This document shows, piece by piece, positions 1-13,700 of a DNA stretch of 64,000 bases. The position numbers were made by a program, and so were the translations under genes. The DNA comes from Streptomyces lydicus (GTDB taxonomy: Bacteria > Actinomycetota > Actinomycetes > Streptomycetales > Streptomycetaceae), in the NCBI RefSeq assembly GCF_004125265.1, contig NZ_RDTE01000003.1:310001-374000 (forward strand), given 5' to 3'. Position 1 is the stretch's first letter, and each line of letters begins with the position of its first letter. The notes beneath the pieces were generated by a model. It ran no database searches. It was not told where the DNA came from and saw only the letters and a list, made by a program, of their open reading frames with translations.

Positions 1-1721
1 CGCGGCAGCCGCAGCGCGACGAGCTGTTCGGGGCCGGCGCCCCGGTCGATGAGGTGGTGGGCGAGCCGGTTGGCGCGGGCGTTGAGGGTGGCGTAGTCCA
101 GCGTGGTGTCCCCGGCCACCAGTGCCGTCGCGTGCGGGGTGCGGGCCGTCTGCGCCTCGAAGGCGGCGGGGTAGGTGGTGGGCTCGACGGGCAGTGCGGT
201 GTCGTTCCACTCGGTGGTCAGCCGGCGGTGTTCGCGCTCCGACAGCAGGGACAGTTCGCCCAGCGGGCGGTCCGGATCGGCCGCGATTTTGCCGAGCAGC
301 AGGACCAGTTGCCCGGCCATCCGCTCGGCGGTGGCGGCGTCGAAGAGGTCGGTGCGGTACTCCAGCAGGCCGGTCAGCCCGTCCCCGTCGGGGACGAACT
401 CGACACTCAGGTCGAAGGTGGCCGCGCGGCGGGGCACGGTGACGGCCTCGGCCGTGAGGTCCCGCAGGCCGGGGGCCGCGGGCGGGGCGGGGTGGAGCAG
501 GACCATGACGTCGAAGAGCGGGTTGCGGCCCGCCTCCCGTACCGCTCCCGCGGCCTCCACCACCCGCTCGAAGGGGGTGTCGCCATGGGCGAAGGCGTCG
601 AGGACGGCGGTGGCCGAGACGTCCAGCAGCTCGCGGTAGGAGCGCGCGGTGTCGACGGGGGCGCGCAGCACGACCGTGTTGACGAAGAAGCCGACCGCGC
701 GCTCCAGTTCGGTGCGTCCGCGCCCGGGGGTCAGCGAGCCGACGGCGATGTCGTCCTGGCCCGACCAGCGGGCGAAGAGCGCCTGGCAGGCGGCGATCAG
801 GGCCGCGAACAGGGTGGTGTGCTGCTGCGCCGCCACCTCCCGCAGCCGGGCCGCGGTGGCCGCCGGGACCCGGAACGTGTGGACCGCGCCGTCACCGGCC
901 TCCTCCCCGCTGCGGGGACGGTCGAGCGGCAGCGCCGGCGGCACGGCCCGGTCGAGCTGTTTGGTCCAGTAGGAGAGCTGTTCCTCCAGCAGGGCGCCGG
1001 ACAGCCGTTCGCGCTGCCATACGGCGAAGTCCGGGTACTGCGTCGCGACGGGGGCGAGGACAGGGGTCTCCCCGTGGACCAACGCGTCGTACAGCGTGCA
1101 CAGTTCGTCCAGCAGCACGCCCATGGACCAGCCGTCGGTGACGATGTGGTGCGCGGTGAGCAGCAGCACGTGCGCGTCGTCCGCCAGGCGGATCAGCAGC
1201 GCCCGCAGCAGCGGACCGGTGCGCAGGTCGAACGGGCGGGAGTACTCCGCCAGCAGCACCTCGTCCAGCGCTTCGGGGCCGCGCGGGGCCCGGTCCCCCG
1301 GGCCGGCCGCGGGGTCGGTCCCCTCCCCCACGTCACGCAGCGGCAGCGGCACGGGCGCGGCCGGGTGCACCTGCTGCACGGGGCGGCCGTCGATGTCGTC
1401 GAACGTGGTCCGCAGGGACTCGTGGCGCGCCACCACGGCGTCCAGCGCCCGGGACAGCGCGGGACGGTCCAGCGGGCCGGTCAGCCGCAGGGCGACCGCG
1501 CTGTTGTAACGGGAGTCGCCGGGCCGGAGCTGGTCCAGGAACCACAACTGCTGCTGGGCGAAGGCGAGCGGCAGGGGCTGCGACCGGTCCGCGCGCGGGA
1601 TCTGCTGCCGGGCCTTTGCGGCGGCCGGCGGGGCCCCTCCCGCCAGGCGGCGGCGCAGCGCCTCCTGCAACTCCTGGGGCAGGGCCGCGGCACGGTCCTT
1701 CTTCGAATGCGAAGACGTCAT
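1..1721 (-). CDS. NRPS, module 6 (C-A..., 3' end outside window)
   Basis: Second peptide synthetase of the line, continuing past the left edge, so only about 573 residues are visible. It starts at ATG 1721, 11 nt after the stop of the five-module NRPS, which implies translation from one transcript. After a short charged N-terminus comes a condensation domain (about residues 45-480) with an intact HHIVTDGWS active-site motif (about residue 195). Its wording matches LCL-type domains, which accept an L-configured donor. This agrees with module 5 upstream having no epimerase. The beginning of an adenylation domain follows (from about residue 525), reaching only the first core motifs. Specificity cannot be read. 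The chain-release step and the total number of modules lie outside the window. Confidence 0.93.
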   Translation of the reverse strand, partial: MTSSHSKKDRAAALPQELQEALRRRLAGGAPPAAAKARQQIPRADRSQPLPLAFAQQQLWFLDQLRPGDSRYNSAVALRLTGPLDRPALSRALDAVVARHESLRTTFDDIDGRPVQQVHPAAPVPLPLRDVGEGTDPAAGPGDRAPRGPEALDEVLLAEYSRPFDLRTGPLLRALLIRLADDAHVLLLTAHHIVTDGWSMGVLLDELCTLYDALVHGETPVLAPVATQYPDFAVWQRERLSGALLEEQLSYWTKQLDRAVPPALPLDRPRSGEEAGDGAVHTFRVPAATAARLREVAAQQHTTLFAALIAACQALFARWSGQDDIAVGSLTPGRGRTELERAVGFFVNTVVLRAPVDTARSYRELLDVSATAVLDAFAHGDTPFERVVEAAGAVREAGRNPLFDVMVLLHPAPPAAPGLRDLTAEAVTVPRRAATFDLSVEFVPDGDGLTGLLEYRTDLFDAATAERMAGQLVLLLGKIAADPDRPLGELSLLSEREHRRLTTEWNDTALPVEPTTYPAAFEAQTARTPHATALVAGDTTLDYATLNARANRLAHHLIDRGAGPEQLVALRLP

Positions 1722-1732
1722 GTCGTCGTTCC

Positions 1733-4700
1733 TCACCGTTCGTTGTGGTCGCTGGTGCCGCGTGCGGCGTCTTCGAGTTCGCGCAGGACGTGTTCCTCCA
1801 CCAGGTCCGCCAGGACGGCGACGGTGCGGGCGGTCAGCACGTCCCGGGGGGTGAGCTCCACGCCGAAGGTCTCGTTGACCCGGGAGGCGATGAGCAGGCT
1901 GCGCAGCGAGTCGCCGCCGAGGGCGAAGAAGTCGTCCTCGGCGCCCACGGCCGTCCCCAGTGCCTCGGACCAGACGTCCGCGAGGAACTGCTCGGTGGGG
2001 GTGCGCGGGGCGACCTGGGCGGCGGGCTCGTGCGGGTCGGGCCCGGGTGCGGGCAGGGCCGCGCGGTCGGTCTTGCCGTTCTCGGTGAGCGGGAAGCGCT
2101 CCAGGACGACGAAGGCCGAGGGGACCATGTGGCCGGGCAGCGTCCGGGCGGCGAAGGTGCGCAGCTCCGCGCCCGCCGGGATCCCGGCGTCCGGTGCGGC
2201 GAGCAGGTGGGCCACCAGGCGCGGCGCCCCGGGCTCGTCCTCCCGTACGGACACCACCGCGTCCCGGACGGCGGGATGGGCCGCCAGGGCGGCCTCGACC
2301 TCCCCTGCCTCGATCCGGTGCCCGCGCAGCTTCATCTGGTGGTCGGTGCGGCCGAGGTAGTGCAGCTCGCCGCGGGCGTCGCGGCGGACCAGGTCGCCGG
2401 TGCGATACATCCGCTCGCCGGGCGCGCCGTACGGGTCGGCGAGGAACCGCGTGGCGGTCAGGCCGGGACGGTGGAGGTAGCCGCGGGCCAGGGAGGTTCC
2501 GCTGATCCACAGTTCGCCGGGGACCCCGTCGGCGACCGGCCGCAGCCGCCCGTCGAGCACATAGCTGCGGCTGCCCGCGCGGGGGTGTCCGATGGGCGGT
2601 GCGGCGCCGTCGGGCACCAGCGGTCCCGACCAGGTGGCGACGACCGTGGCCTCGGTGGGCCCGTAGGAGTTGATCATCCGGTGGTGCGGGGCCCAGCGGG
2701 CGACCAGGTCGGCGCCGCAGGCGTCCGCGCCGACGATGAGGGTGCGCAGGTCCGGCAGGGCCCCCGCGGTGGCGGGCGGCACCGTGGCGAGCGCGGCGGG
2801 CGGCAGCAGGGTGTGGGTGATGCGTTCCGCGCGCAGCACCTCGGCCAGCTGCGCGCCGAGCAGCGGTCCGGGCGGCGGCACCACGAGGGCGGCGCCGGCC
2901 GGCAGGGCCATGCACAGCTCCAGTACGGAGGCGTCGAAGCTGGGGGTGGCGAAGGCCAGCACCCGGTCGCCCGGCCGTACTCGGTAGTGGTCGGCCTCAG
3001 CGGCGGCGAAGGCGGCCAGGCCGCGGTGGGTGACGACGACGCCCTTGGGGGTGCCGGTGGAGCCGGAGGTGTAGATCACGTAGGCCGGGTCGTCGAGGTC
3101 GAGCGGGCGGACGCGGTCCCGGTCGGTGGGCCGGGGGGCCGGTGCGGTGTCGTCCCCGGCGGCCAGGAGGTCGTGGACCTCGGCGGCCTCCAGGGTGACG
3201 GCGGGTGCGGCGTCGCGCAGCATCACCGCGATCCGCTCGGCCGGGTACCCGGGGTCCACCGGCAGGTAGGCGGCGCCCGTCTTGGCGGTGGCGAGCTGGG
3301 CGACGACCATGTCGGCCGATCGCGGCAGGACCAGGGCGACGAGGTCGCCGGGGCCGGTCCCGAGGGTGAGGAGGTGGTGCGCGAGGCGGTTGGCCCGCGC
3401 CTCCAACTGCGCGAAGGAGAGTGAGAGTTCGGGTGCAGTCACCGCTTGGGCGTCGGGCCACCGGTCGACCGCCGCCTCGACGAGCGCGGCGAGGGTGGCG
3501 GCCGGGACCGGGTCACCGGCCACCGGGTCACCGGCCGTCGGGGCACCGCGCCCGGTCAGCCGCTCGCGCTCGTCCGGCGGCAGGATGTCGATCCCGTCCA
3601 CGGTCGTCGCGCCGCCGGGTTCCGCCAGGGCACCCAGGGTGTGCACCAGCTGGGCGGCCAGGGACCGGGCGGTGGACTCCTCGAAGTACCGCGGGTCGTA
3701 GCCGAGTTCGACGCTGAGGCGGGTGTCGGGCGAGATCACCACGGTGAGCGGGTAGTTGGTCGCCTCCAGGGCGTGCAGGTCGCGGACGCTCAGGCCGTGT
3801 GCGGTGGCCGCGGTGTCGTTGATCGGGTAGTTCTCGAAGACCACCAGGCTGTCGAAGAGCGGTGCTCCCGCGGGCAGTTCGCTCCAGCCCCGCAGGTCGG
3901 ACAGCGGGACGTGGTCGAAGCCGCGGGCGTCGGCCTGGGCGGACTGCAGAGCGCCCAGCCAGTCGGCCGGGGCCGCGCCGCCGTCCACGTCGCACCGCAC
4001 CGGCAGGGTGTTGATGAACAGACCGGTGATGGCGTCCGCGCCGGGCAGGTCGGCGGGCCGGCCGGAGACCGTCGTACCGAAGCACACCTCGCGCTCTCCG
4101 CTCCAGCGCGCCAGCAGCAGGCCCCAGACCCCCTGGACGACGGTGTTGAGGGTGAGGTGGTGGCGCCGGGCGAAGTCCTGCAGCGCGGCGCTCTCCCGCT
4201 CGCCCAGCCGCTCGGAGAGCCAGGTGCCGGCGCGGGTGGCGGCGCCGGGTGCCGGACGGCGGTCGTAGGGCAGCGGGGTGGGTGCGGTCAGGCCGGCCAG
4301 CGCCGTGCGCCAGTGGTCTTCGGCGGGGGCGGTGTCGTGGGCGGCGAGCCAGGCGGCGTAGTCCGCGAACGGCCGGCGGTCGGGCAGGTCCGGGGCCTGG
4401 CCGCGGGTCAGCGCCGCATGGCAGGAGAAGACGTCCGAGAGGACCTGGAAGACGCTCCAGCCGTCGAGCAGGACGTGGTGGAAGGTCCACACCACCCGTA
4501 CCTCGGCCGGGGAGAGCCGGATGAGGGTCAGCCGCAGCAGCGGCGGCCGGTCGAGGGCGAGCCCGCGGTCCCGGTCCTCGGCGAGCAGCCGTGCCAGTTC
4601 GGTATCGCGCCGCTCCGGCGTCAGCGCGCTCCAGTCGAGCTCGGTGACGGGCAGGGCGACGGAGCGGTGGACGGTCTGCAGGGGCAGAGGCACCTCGTGC

Positions 4701-7700
4701 AGCACCACCGCGCTGCGCAGCACGGGGGTGCGGTCGACGACCTGCTGCCAGGCGGCGGCCAGCAGGTGGGGGTCGGTGACGCCGTCCAGGACGAAGGTGG
4801 CCTGTTCCACGTAGAGCCCCTGGTCGGGTTCGTCGAGCCCGTGGAAGACCATGCCGGTCTGGGTGGGCGTCAGCGGGTAGACGTCCGTGACGTCCCGGCC
4901 GTCGCCGACGAGCCGGTCGACGCTCTCCTGGTCGAGGCGGACCAGCGGGAAGTCGGAGGGCGTGCGCCCGCCGGCGTCCGGCTCCGCGCAGTGCCGCACG
5001 ATCTCCCGCAGCTCGGCGGCCATCTCCTCGGCCAGCCGGGCCACGGTGGTGCGCAGGTGCAGGTTCTTCGAGTACGACCAGGTGAATTCCAGCCGCTTGT
5101 CCGCCACCATGCCGACGATGTCGATCAGCTGCGGCCGGTCGGCCGCCCGGTCCATGTCGCCCTCCAGCGCGCCGTACGGTGCGTGCAGCAGGCCGTCGCC
5201 GCCGGACGCGCTCCAGTCCTGCTGGCCGAGATAGTTGAAGGCGATCTGCGGATCGGCCGGCAGCCCCGGGGCCTCCGGAGTGCGCAGGTGACGCAGCGCA
5301 CCGTGTCCCAGGCCGTGCCCGGGCAGCGCCCGCAGGCCCTCCTTGGCGGACTTCAGCGCCGTGGCGAGGTCCGCGTGCGGCGGGAGGTCCAGCGCGACCG
5401 GGAACATGGTGGTGAACCAGCCGACGGTGCGGGAGAGGTCGATGTCGTCGAAGATCTCCTCGCGGCCGTGGCCCTCCAGCCCGATCCGTACCCGGTCGTG
5501 CCCGGTCCAGCGGGCGAGTACCCGGCCCAGGGCGCACAGCAGGACGTCGTTGACCCGGGTCCGGTAGACCTCCGGGACGTCCTGGAGCAGCCGGCGGGTC
5601 TCCTCGGCCTCCAGGCGGACGGTCACGGTGTCCTCGGAGTCCGCACAGTTGCGGCCCGTGTGGTCGGTGGGCAGCTCCGTCAGGCCGTCCGCGGCGCTCC
5701 AGTGGGCGAGTTCGCCGTCGAACCCGCCGGCCGTGGTGTGGTCGTGCAGCCGCTGCGCCCAGGCCCGGAACGAGGTGGTCTTGGGGCCGAGCGCGGCCCG
5801 TTCCCCGGCGCGCACCCGGCCGTAGGCGGTGTCGAGGTCTTCCAGGATGATGCGCCAGGACACCGCGTCGACGACCAGGTGGTGGGCCGCCAGCAGCAGG
5901 ACCGGGCGGTCCTGGTCACCGAGGTGGCACAGCACGGTCTTCAGCAGCGGCCCGGCCGCGAGGTCGAAGCCCGCGCACAGTCCGGCCGTCAGCGCGCGCA
6001 GCTCCGCGGCGCGGTCCTGCGGCTCCAGGCGGGCGAGGTCGCGGACCTCCAGGGCGGGGGCCGCACCGGGCGCCGCGGTGTACTGGCGCCAGTGGCCGCC
6101 GCCGGTGGGCTCGTACACCGTGCGCAGCGCGTCGTGGTGCTCCAGCACCGCGGCCAGGGCGGCCCGCAGCGCGTCCTCGTCGACCTCGGCGGCCAGTTGG
6201 AAGGCGAGCGACTGGGTGAAGTGCCCGGGGCTGTCCGGGACGCTGTCGAACAGCCAGTGCTGGACGGGCGTGAGGGGCACCTCGCCCACCACCGGGCCCT
6301 GTTCGGCGGTGGACGCGATGGCCGGCAGCTGCGCCGCGGCCGCGGCCAGGGCGGCGACGGTCTGGTGGACGAACAGATGGCGCGGGGTCAGCGCGAGTCC
6401 GGCGCGGCGGGCCGCGGAGACGATCTGGATGCTGAGGATCGAGTCCCCGCCGAGCGCGAAGTAGTTGTCCTCGGCGCCCACCCGGTCCACGCCCAGCACC
6501 TCGGCCCAGATGCCGGCGAGCGTCCGCTCGGTTTCCGTGCGCGGCGGGACGTAACCGGCGGCCGGGGCGGCCCAGTCGGGCGCCGGCAGGGCACGCCGGT
6601 CGAGTTTTCCGGTGGCGCCCAGCGGCAGCCGCTCCAGGGGGACGACGACCGCGGGGACCAGGTGGTCGGGCAGGCTCCGGGCCAGGAAGGCACGCACCGC
6701 GGCGGGATCGGCGTCCGCCGCACCCCGGGTGACCACGTACCCCACCAAGCGTTTGTGGCCGTCGGTCTCGACGACCCGGGCGGCGGCTTCGGCCACCTCG
6801 GGGTGCCGGGCCAGCGCGGCCTCGACCTCACCGAGTTCGATGCGGAAGCCGCGCACCTTGACCTGGTCGTCGCCCCGGCCCAGGTACTCCAGCTGTCCGT
6901 CGGCGTCCCAGCGCACGAGGTCGCCGGTGCGGTACATCCGCTCGCCCGCGGGGCCGAACGGGTCGGCCAGGAAGCGCCGGGCGGTCAGTCCGGGCCGCGC
7001 GAAGTAGCCGCGCGCCACACCGGTCCCGGCGAGGTAGAGCTCGCCGGGCACACCGACGGGGACCGGCCGCAGGTGCGGATCGAGGACATAGGCGCGGGCG
7101 CCGGCGACCGGGCTGCCGATCGGCGGCGTGCGGTCGGGATCGGCCGGGTCGCAGTACCAGGCGGTGGCGTAGACGGTGGCCTCGGTGGGGCCGTAGATGT
7201 TCGCGACCCGGCAGCCGGGGACGGCGGCGCGGACCTCCCGTACGGTACGGGCCGCGAGCCCCTCGCCGGCCAGCACCACGGTGTCCGCCGTGACGTGCAC
7301 GGTGTCCTCGGCGAGCAGCTGGCCGAGGGCGGAGGGGACGGCGCTGAGCAGGCTCGCGGTCCAGGGCGCCGAGCGTTCGGCGAGGGCCAGCAGGTCGCTC
7401 ACGATCTCGACGCAGCCGCCGGACAGCAGCGGGCTGAAGATCTCGAAGACCGACACATCGAAGTTAAGCGAGGTGGACGCCACGACGTGGGACAGGCCCC
7501 GGCCGCCGAACTCGCCGGCCGCCCAGTCGGCCAGGGCGACAACGGACCCGTGGGTGGCCACCACGCCCTTGGGCAGGCCGGTGGAGCCCGAGGTGTGGAT
7601 GACGTAGGCGGGGTGGGCGGGCAGCAGCGCGCCGGTCCGCTCGTCGTCGCCGAGGTCGGCGGCCGACTGCCCGGCGAGCCGGTCCGCGGTCGCGGGGTCG

Positions 7701-10700
7701 TCGAGCGCGATCCGGGTGGCGGGCCCCTCGGGCAGCCGGCCGGCCAGGGCGGCGGTGGTGAGCACGATGTCCGGTCCGATGTCGTCGAACAGGAAGGAGA
7801 CGCGTTCGGACGGGTACTTGGGGTCGACCGGCAGGTAGCCGGCGCCGCTCTTGAGCACGGCCAGCAGGGCCACGATCAGGTCGGTCGTGCGCGGCAGGGC
7901 GAGGGCGACGAACCGCTCGGGGCCCGCGCCCGAGGCGGTCAGCAGCCGGGCCAGCCGGTTGGCGCGCTCGTTCAGCTCCCGGTAGGTGAGCCGGTCGTCG
8001 CCGGACAGCACGGCGGTGGCGTGCGGGGTGCGGTCCGCCTGCTCCTCGAAGACCTGGGGCAGGACGCGGCGTGGCTGTGCGACGGCCGATCCACCGAACT
8101 CCCGCAGGATGCGCCCGCGTTCGTCCGTGGTGAGGAGTGGCAGGTCGCCCAGGCGGCGGTCCGGGTCGGCCGCCATCTCCGTCAGCAGGACCCGCAGGCA
8201 GGCGCCCAGCCGCTCGACGGTCGCCGCGTCGAAGGCCGCCGGGTCGTAGTCCAGGGCCACGGTGAGGCGTTCACCGGGGGCGACGATCACGCTGAGCGGG
8301 TAGTTGGTCGGCTCCAGGTCGCGTTCCTGCTGGATGCCCAGGCCGTGCCGGGCGAGGGCGCCGCTGTCGAAGGGGTAGTTCTCGAAGACCACGATGCTGT
8401 CGAAAAGGCCGGTCCCGCGCGGGACTTCGCTCCAGGACTGGAGCTCGGCCAGGGAGACGAAGTCGTGGCGGCGCGACTCCGACTGGGCGGTCTGCAGATC
8501 GCGCAGCCAGTCCAGCAGCCCGCGGCGCCCGTCGACCCGGACCCGGGTGGGGAGCGTGTTGATGAACAGGCCGACCATGGACTCCACCCCGGGCAGCGCG
8601 GCGGGCCGGCCGGAGACGGTGGTGCCGAAGACCACGTCGTCGCTGTTGCCGTAGCGGGACAGCAACAGGCCCCAGGCGCCCTGCAGCACGGTGTTCATGG
8701 TGAGGCCGGCGTGCTGCGCGGTCTCCCGCAGACGGGCGGAGTCCGCCTCGTCCAGGGTGACGTGGACCGAGCCCGAGGACGAGGCGCGGTGGGCCTCCAG
8801 GGGCCTCCGGTCCCGCGGGAGTTCGGTCGGTGAGGTGAAGCCGGCCAGCGCGGTGCGCCAGTGCCGCTCGGCCTGGGTGCCGTCCTGCTCCGCCAGCCAG
8901 CCCAGATAGCTGCCGAACGGCCGGCGGGAGGGGACCTCGGGCCGGCGGCCCGCGGTGAGCGCCGCGTACCGTTCGCAGATCTCGTCGAAGACCTGGGCCG
9001 CGCTCCAGCCGTCGAGCAGGATGTGGTGGAACGTCCACACCAGCCGGACCCGGTCGTCGGACAGCTTGATCAGGGCCAGCCGCATCAGCGGGGCGGCGGC
9101 GAGGTCGAGACCGGCCGCCCGGTCCTCGGCGAGCAGGGCGGTCAGCGCCTGCTCGGACGCCTCGGGGGTCCACCCGGACCAGTCGTGGTGGGTGACGGGC
9201 ACGGTGGCCCGCGTCTGGACGACCTGGAGCGGTTCGGCGGTCTCCGCCCACACCAGGCGGGTGCGCAGCATCGGGTTGGCGTCGGCCGTCTGCTGCCAGG
9301 CCGTGGCGAGCGCGGCCGGGTCGGTGACGCCGGAGAGCACCAGCTGGACCTGGTTGAAGTAGGTGTGGGAGTCGGGGTCCATCAGGCTGTGGAACAGCAT
9401 GCCCGCCTGCATGGGCGTCAGCGGGTAGATGTCCTCCACCGCGCGGCCGTCCGCCGCGACCCGGTCCACGGCCGCCTGGTCGAGGCGGGCGAGCGGGTAG
9501 TCGGAGGGGGTGCGGCCGCCGGCGTCCGGGCCGGCGCAGTGGGCGACGATGTCCTCCAGCGCCGTGAGCATGCCGGTGGCCAGTGCGGACACCGTCTCCT
9601 CGTGGTGCACTTCGCCGCTGTAGTACCAGGTGAGTTCGAGGCACCGGTCCTCGACCCGGCCCACCACGTCCAGCAGGTGCGGCCGGACGGACCCGGGCGC
9701 GTCGGCGCCGCCCAGTCCGCCGTGCACCGCCCGGATCAGCCCGCCGTCAGCGGACCAGTCGAACTGGCCGAGGTAGTTGAAGCTGATCAGCGGCTGCGGG
9801 GCGCCGGTGAGTTCGGCGGCTTGGGCGAGGTGCCGCAGCGCCCCGTGGCCGAGCCCCCGGCCGGGGACCGCGCGCAGCTGTTCCTTGACGGACTTCAGCG
9901 CCGCGGCCCAGTCGCCGCCCGGGACGTCCAGGGCGACGGGGAACAGGGTGGTGAACCAGCCGACCGTACGGGAGAGGTCGACGCCCTCGAAGAGGTGGTC
10001 CTCGCGGCCGTGCCCCTCCAGGCCGACGGCGACGGTGCGCTCGCCGGTCCAGTCGGCCAGCACCCGGCCGAGCGCGGTGAGCAGCACGTCGTTGATCTGC
10101 GTGCGGTAGACGCCGGGCACCTTCTGCAGCAGGTCGCCGGTCCGCCCGCGGTCCAGGCGGACGGTGACCGAGCGCAGGTCGGCGATGGTGTTGGTGCCGT
10201 CGGCGTCGACCGGCAGGGGGGCCGCGCAGTGCGGGGCCACCGCGCTCCAGTGCGCTCGCTCGCCGTCGAAGCCGCCGGCCTCGGTGTGCTCGTGCAGCAG
10301 GCGGGACCACTCCTGTACGGAGGTGGTCCGGGCGGGCGGTGTCACCGGGTCACCGTTGCGGGCCTGCCGGTAGGTGCTCTCCAGGTCTTCCAGCAGCACC
10401 CGCCAGGAGACACCGTCGACCACCAGGTGGTGGACGGTCAGGAACAGCCGCGGCGGCACGTCCCGGGCGCCGGTGAACAGGCGGGCGGCGAGCAGGGGGC
10501 CGGTGTCCAGCCGGAAGCCGGCGTGGGCCTCGGCCATGGCGGCCTCGACCGCGGCGGCGCACTCCTCCTCGTCCTTGCCGGCCAGGTCGTGTACGCGCAG
10601 CAACTGCGGTGCGTCGGCTTCCGGGGCCGGGCAGTGCTGGTGCCAGGTGCCGTCCGCCCGCTCCGTGAAGCGGGACCGCAGGGCGTCGTGGTGGGTCCAC

Positions 10701-13700
10701 AGGGTGTGCAGCGCCTGGTGCAGCGCCCGCGGTTCGGGCTCCTCGGCCAGTTCGATGACGAGGGACTGGTTGAAGTACCCCGGCTGCTGAGGCCGGGCGT
10801 CGAGGAACCAGTGCTGGATCGGGGTGAGGGCGACGTCCCCGGCCACCGGGCCGGTGCCGCTGAGGGGCGCGGCGGAGCCGGTGGCGGCGGCCAGGGCGGC
10901 GATGGTGGGGTGACGGAACAGGTCCCGCGGGGTCAGGGTCAGGCCCGCCCGGCGGGCGCGCGAGACGACCTGGATGCTCAGGATCGAATCGCCGCCCAGC
11001 ATGAAGAAGTTGTCCTCGACACCCACCCGGTCGAGGCCCAGCAGGGTGCACCAGATCTCCGCGAGGATCCGCTCGGCCTCGGTGCGCGGCGCGCGGTGCT
11101 CGCCGGCGGTGGCGGCCGACCGGTCGGGGGCGGGCAGCCGGCGCCGGTCCACCTTTCCGTTGCCGGTCAGGGGCAGTGCGTCCAGGGTCACGAACGCGGC
11201 GGGGACCATGTAGTCGGGCAGCTCGGCGGCGAGGTGGGCGCGCAGCTCCGGCGCCTGCGGCACCGTCGCCTCCGGGGCGGGGACGAGGTAGGCGACCAGG
11301 CGCTTGCGGCCGCCGTCCTCGGGGACGGTCACCACCGCTTCGGCGACGGCGGCGTGGCGGGTGAGCACGGCCTCGATCTCGGCCGGTTCGACGCGGAAGC
11401 CGCGGATCTTGATCTGGTCGTCGGCGCGCCCCACGAAGTGGAGTTCGCCGTCGGCGCTCCAGCGCACGATGTCGCCGGTGCGGTACATCCGGGTCCCGGC
11501 CGGGCCGAACGGGTCGGCCAGATAGCGTTCGGCGGTCGCACCGGGGCGGCCGGCGTAGCCGCGGGCGAGCCCGGCGCCGGCGACGTACAGCTCTCCCGGG
11601 ATGCCCGGCGGCTGGGGCTGCAGCGCGTCGTCCAGGACGTAGACGCGGGTGTTGTCCAGCGGGCGTCCGATGGGCAGGGCGGCGGGCAGCGGATCGCCGG
11701 CGCGGAAGGCCCGGCGGGTCGCGAAGGTGGTGGTCTCGGTGGGGCCGTAGCCGTCGACCACGGTCAGATCGGGGCAGGCGTCCAGGACGCGGCGTACGGC
11801 GGCGCCCGGCACGGCCTCGCCGCCGGTCCACACCTCGCGGGCGCCCCGCAGGCATGCGGGGTCTTCCTGGGACAGCAGGCGGAACAGCCCGGCGGTCAGC
11901 CACAGGCAGGTGACGCCCTGTTCACGGATCGCCCGGCGCACCGTGGTGGCGTCCACGTCGGCCGGCGGGGCGAGGACGGCCCGGCCGCCGCGCAGCAGGG
12001 GCACCCACAGTTCGTAGGTGGCCGCGTCGAAGGCCTGCGGGGAGTGCACCAGGACCCGGTCGTGTCCGTCGAAGGCGCGGTCGAAGGCGAGGGCCACGAC
12101 GTCCCGGTGGCGCACCGCGACCCCCTTGGGGCGGCCGGTGGAGCCGGAGGTGAACATCAGGTAGAGGGCGTTGTCGGGGTGGAGGGCGGGCAGGGGTGTG
12201 CCCTGCTCCGGGGCGGCGGCGCCGGCCGGTGCGGCCTCGTCCGTCACCAGCAGGGTGCGCCCGCCGGGTGCCGCCTCGCGGGCGGCCTCCTCCCAGGCGG
12301 CGTCGGTGAGTACCAGGTCCGCCGTGGTCTCCGCCAGCGCCTGCCGCAGGCGCTCCCGTGGCGCTCGCCCGTCCAGCGGGACGTACACGCCGCCCGCCTT
12401 GACGAGGGCCAGCTGGGCGATGACCAGGGCGGCCGACCGGTCCATGAGGACTCCGACCGGGGTCTCCGGACGCACCCCGAGCCCGGCCAGCCGACGGGCC
12501 AACGCATCGGTGCGGGCGTCGAGTTCGCGGTAGGTGAGCCGGGTGTCCCCGGCGTCCAGCGCCATGGCGTCGGGGGTGCGCCGGGCCTGGGCGGCGAACA
12601 GCTCGGCGACCGTGCCCTCGGGCAGCGGGGCGGTGGTGGCGTTCCACTCCTCGACGACCTGGCGGCGGTGTGCCGCGCCGAGCACCGGCAGCCGCGCGGG
12701 CGGGCGCCGGTCGTCCGCGGCCAGGCCCTCCAGCAGCACGGTGAGGTACTCCCCCATCCGCTCCACGGTGGCGGCGTCGAACAGTTCCGGGTCGTAGCCG
12801 AGGCGCAGGGCAAGCTCCTGGCCCGGGTAGGCGACCAGGCTCAGCGGGTAGTTGGTGGTCTCGATGCCGTCGAGACCGGTCAGCCGCAGCCCGTGCGCGG
12901 CGGCGAGGTCGCCGCCGACCGGGTAGTTCTCGAACACCACGATGCTGTCGAAGAGCGGGGCCCGCTCGGGCAGGTCGCAGAACGCCTTCAGCCGGGCGAG
13001 CGGGACGAAGTCGAAGCGCCGGTCCTCGGTCTGGAGCTCCTGCACCCGGCGCAGCCAGGCCGTCAGGGTGCCGTCGGCGGGGACCGTCAGCCGGGTCGGT
13101 ACGGTCGCGATGAACAGGCCGTTCATGGCCTCGACGCCGGGCAGCTCCGGCGGCCTTCCGGACACGGTGGTACCGAAGACGACCTCCCGGCGCCCCGTCT
13201 GACGGGCCAGCAGCAGCCCCCAGGCGCCCTGGACCAGCGTGTTCATGGTGAGGCCTGAGCTCTTGGCCAGCTCGTCCAGGCGGCGGGTGGTGGCGGCGGG
13301 CAGGGCGAGCCGTACCGCCGCGGTGGACTCCGCGCGGTGGGCCTCGCGGGGCTCGCGGTCGTAGGGCAGGGCGGTGGGCTCGCTCCAGCCGTCGAGCCGG
13401 GTCTGCCAGTGCCGTTCGGCCTCCGCCCAGTCGCGGCCCTGCAGCCAGGCCACGTAGTCGCGGAACGGGCGGCGGCCGGGCAGGCCCGCGTCCACGGGCG
13501 TGGCGCCGTCCGCTGCCGCGGTGCCGCGCAGCGCGGCGTGGCACCGGAAGACGTCGGACAGCACCTGGAACAGGCTCCAGCCGTCGAGCACCAGGTGGTG
13601 GAAGGACCACACCACCTGCACCTCGGTGTCGGAGAGCCGGGCCAGGGCCAGGCGCAGCAGCGGGGCGGAGTCGAGGTCGATGCCGCGCCGCCGGTCGCGG

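Noticed and set aside
3446-13258. Very long open frames on the plus strand (about 3446-8833 and 8861-13258)
   Set aside because: They are antisense to the NRPS, rich in Gly/Arg/Val/Gln without any domain, and arise from the high third-position GC of the real gene.
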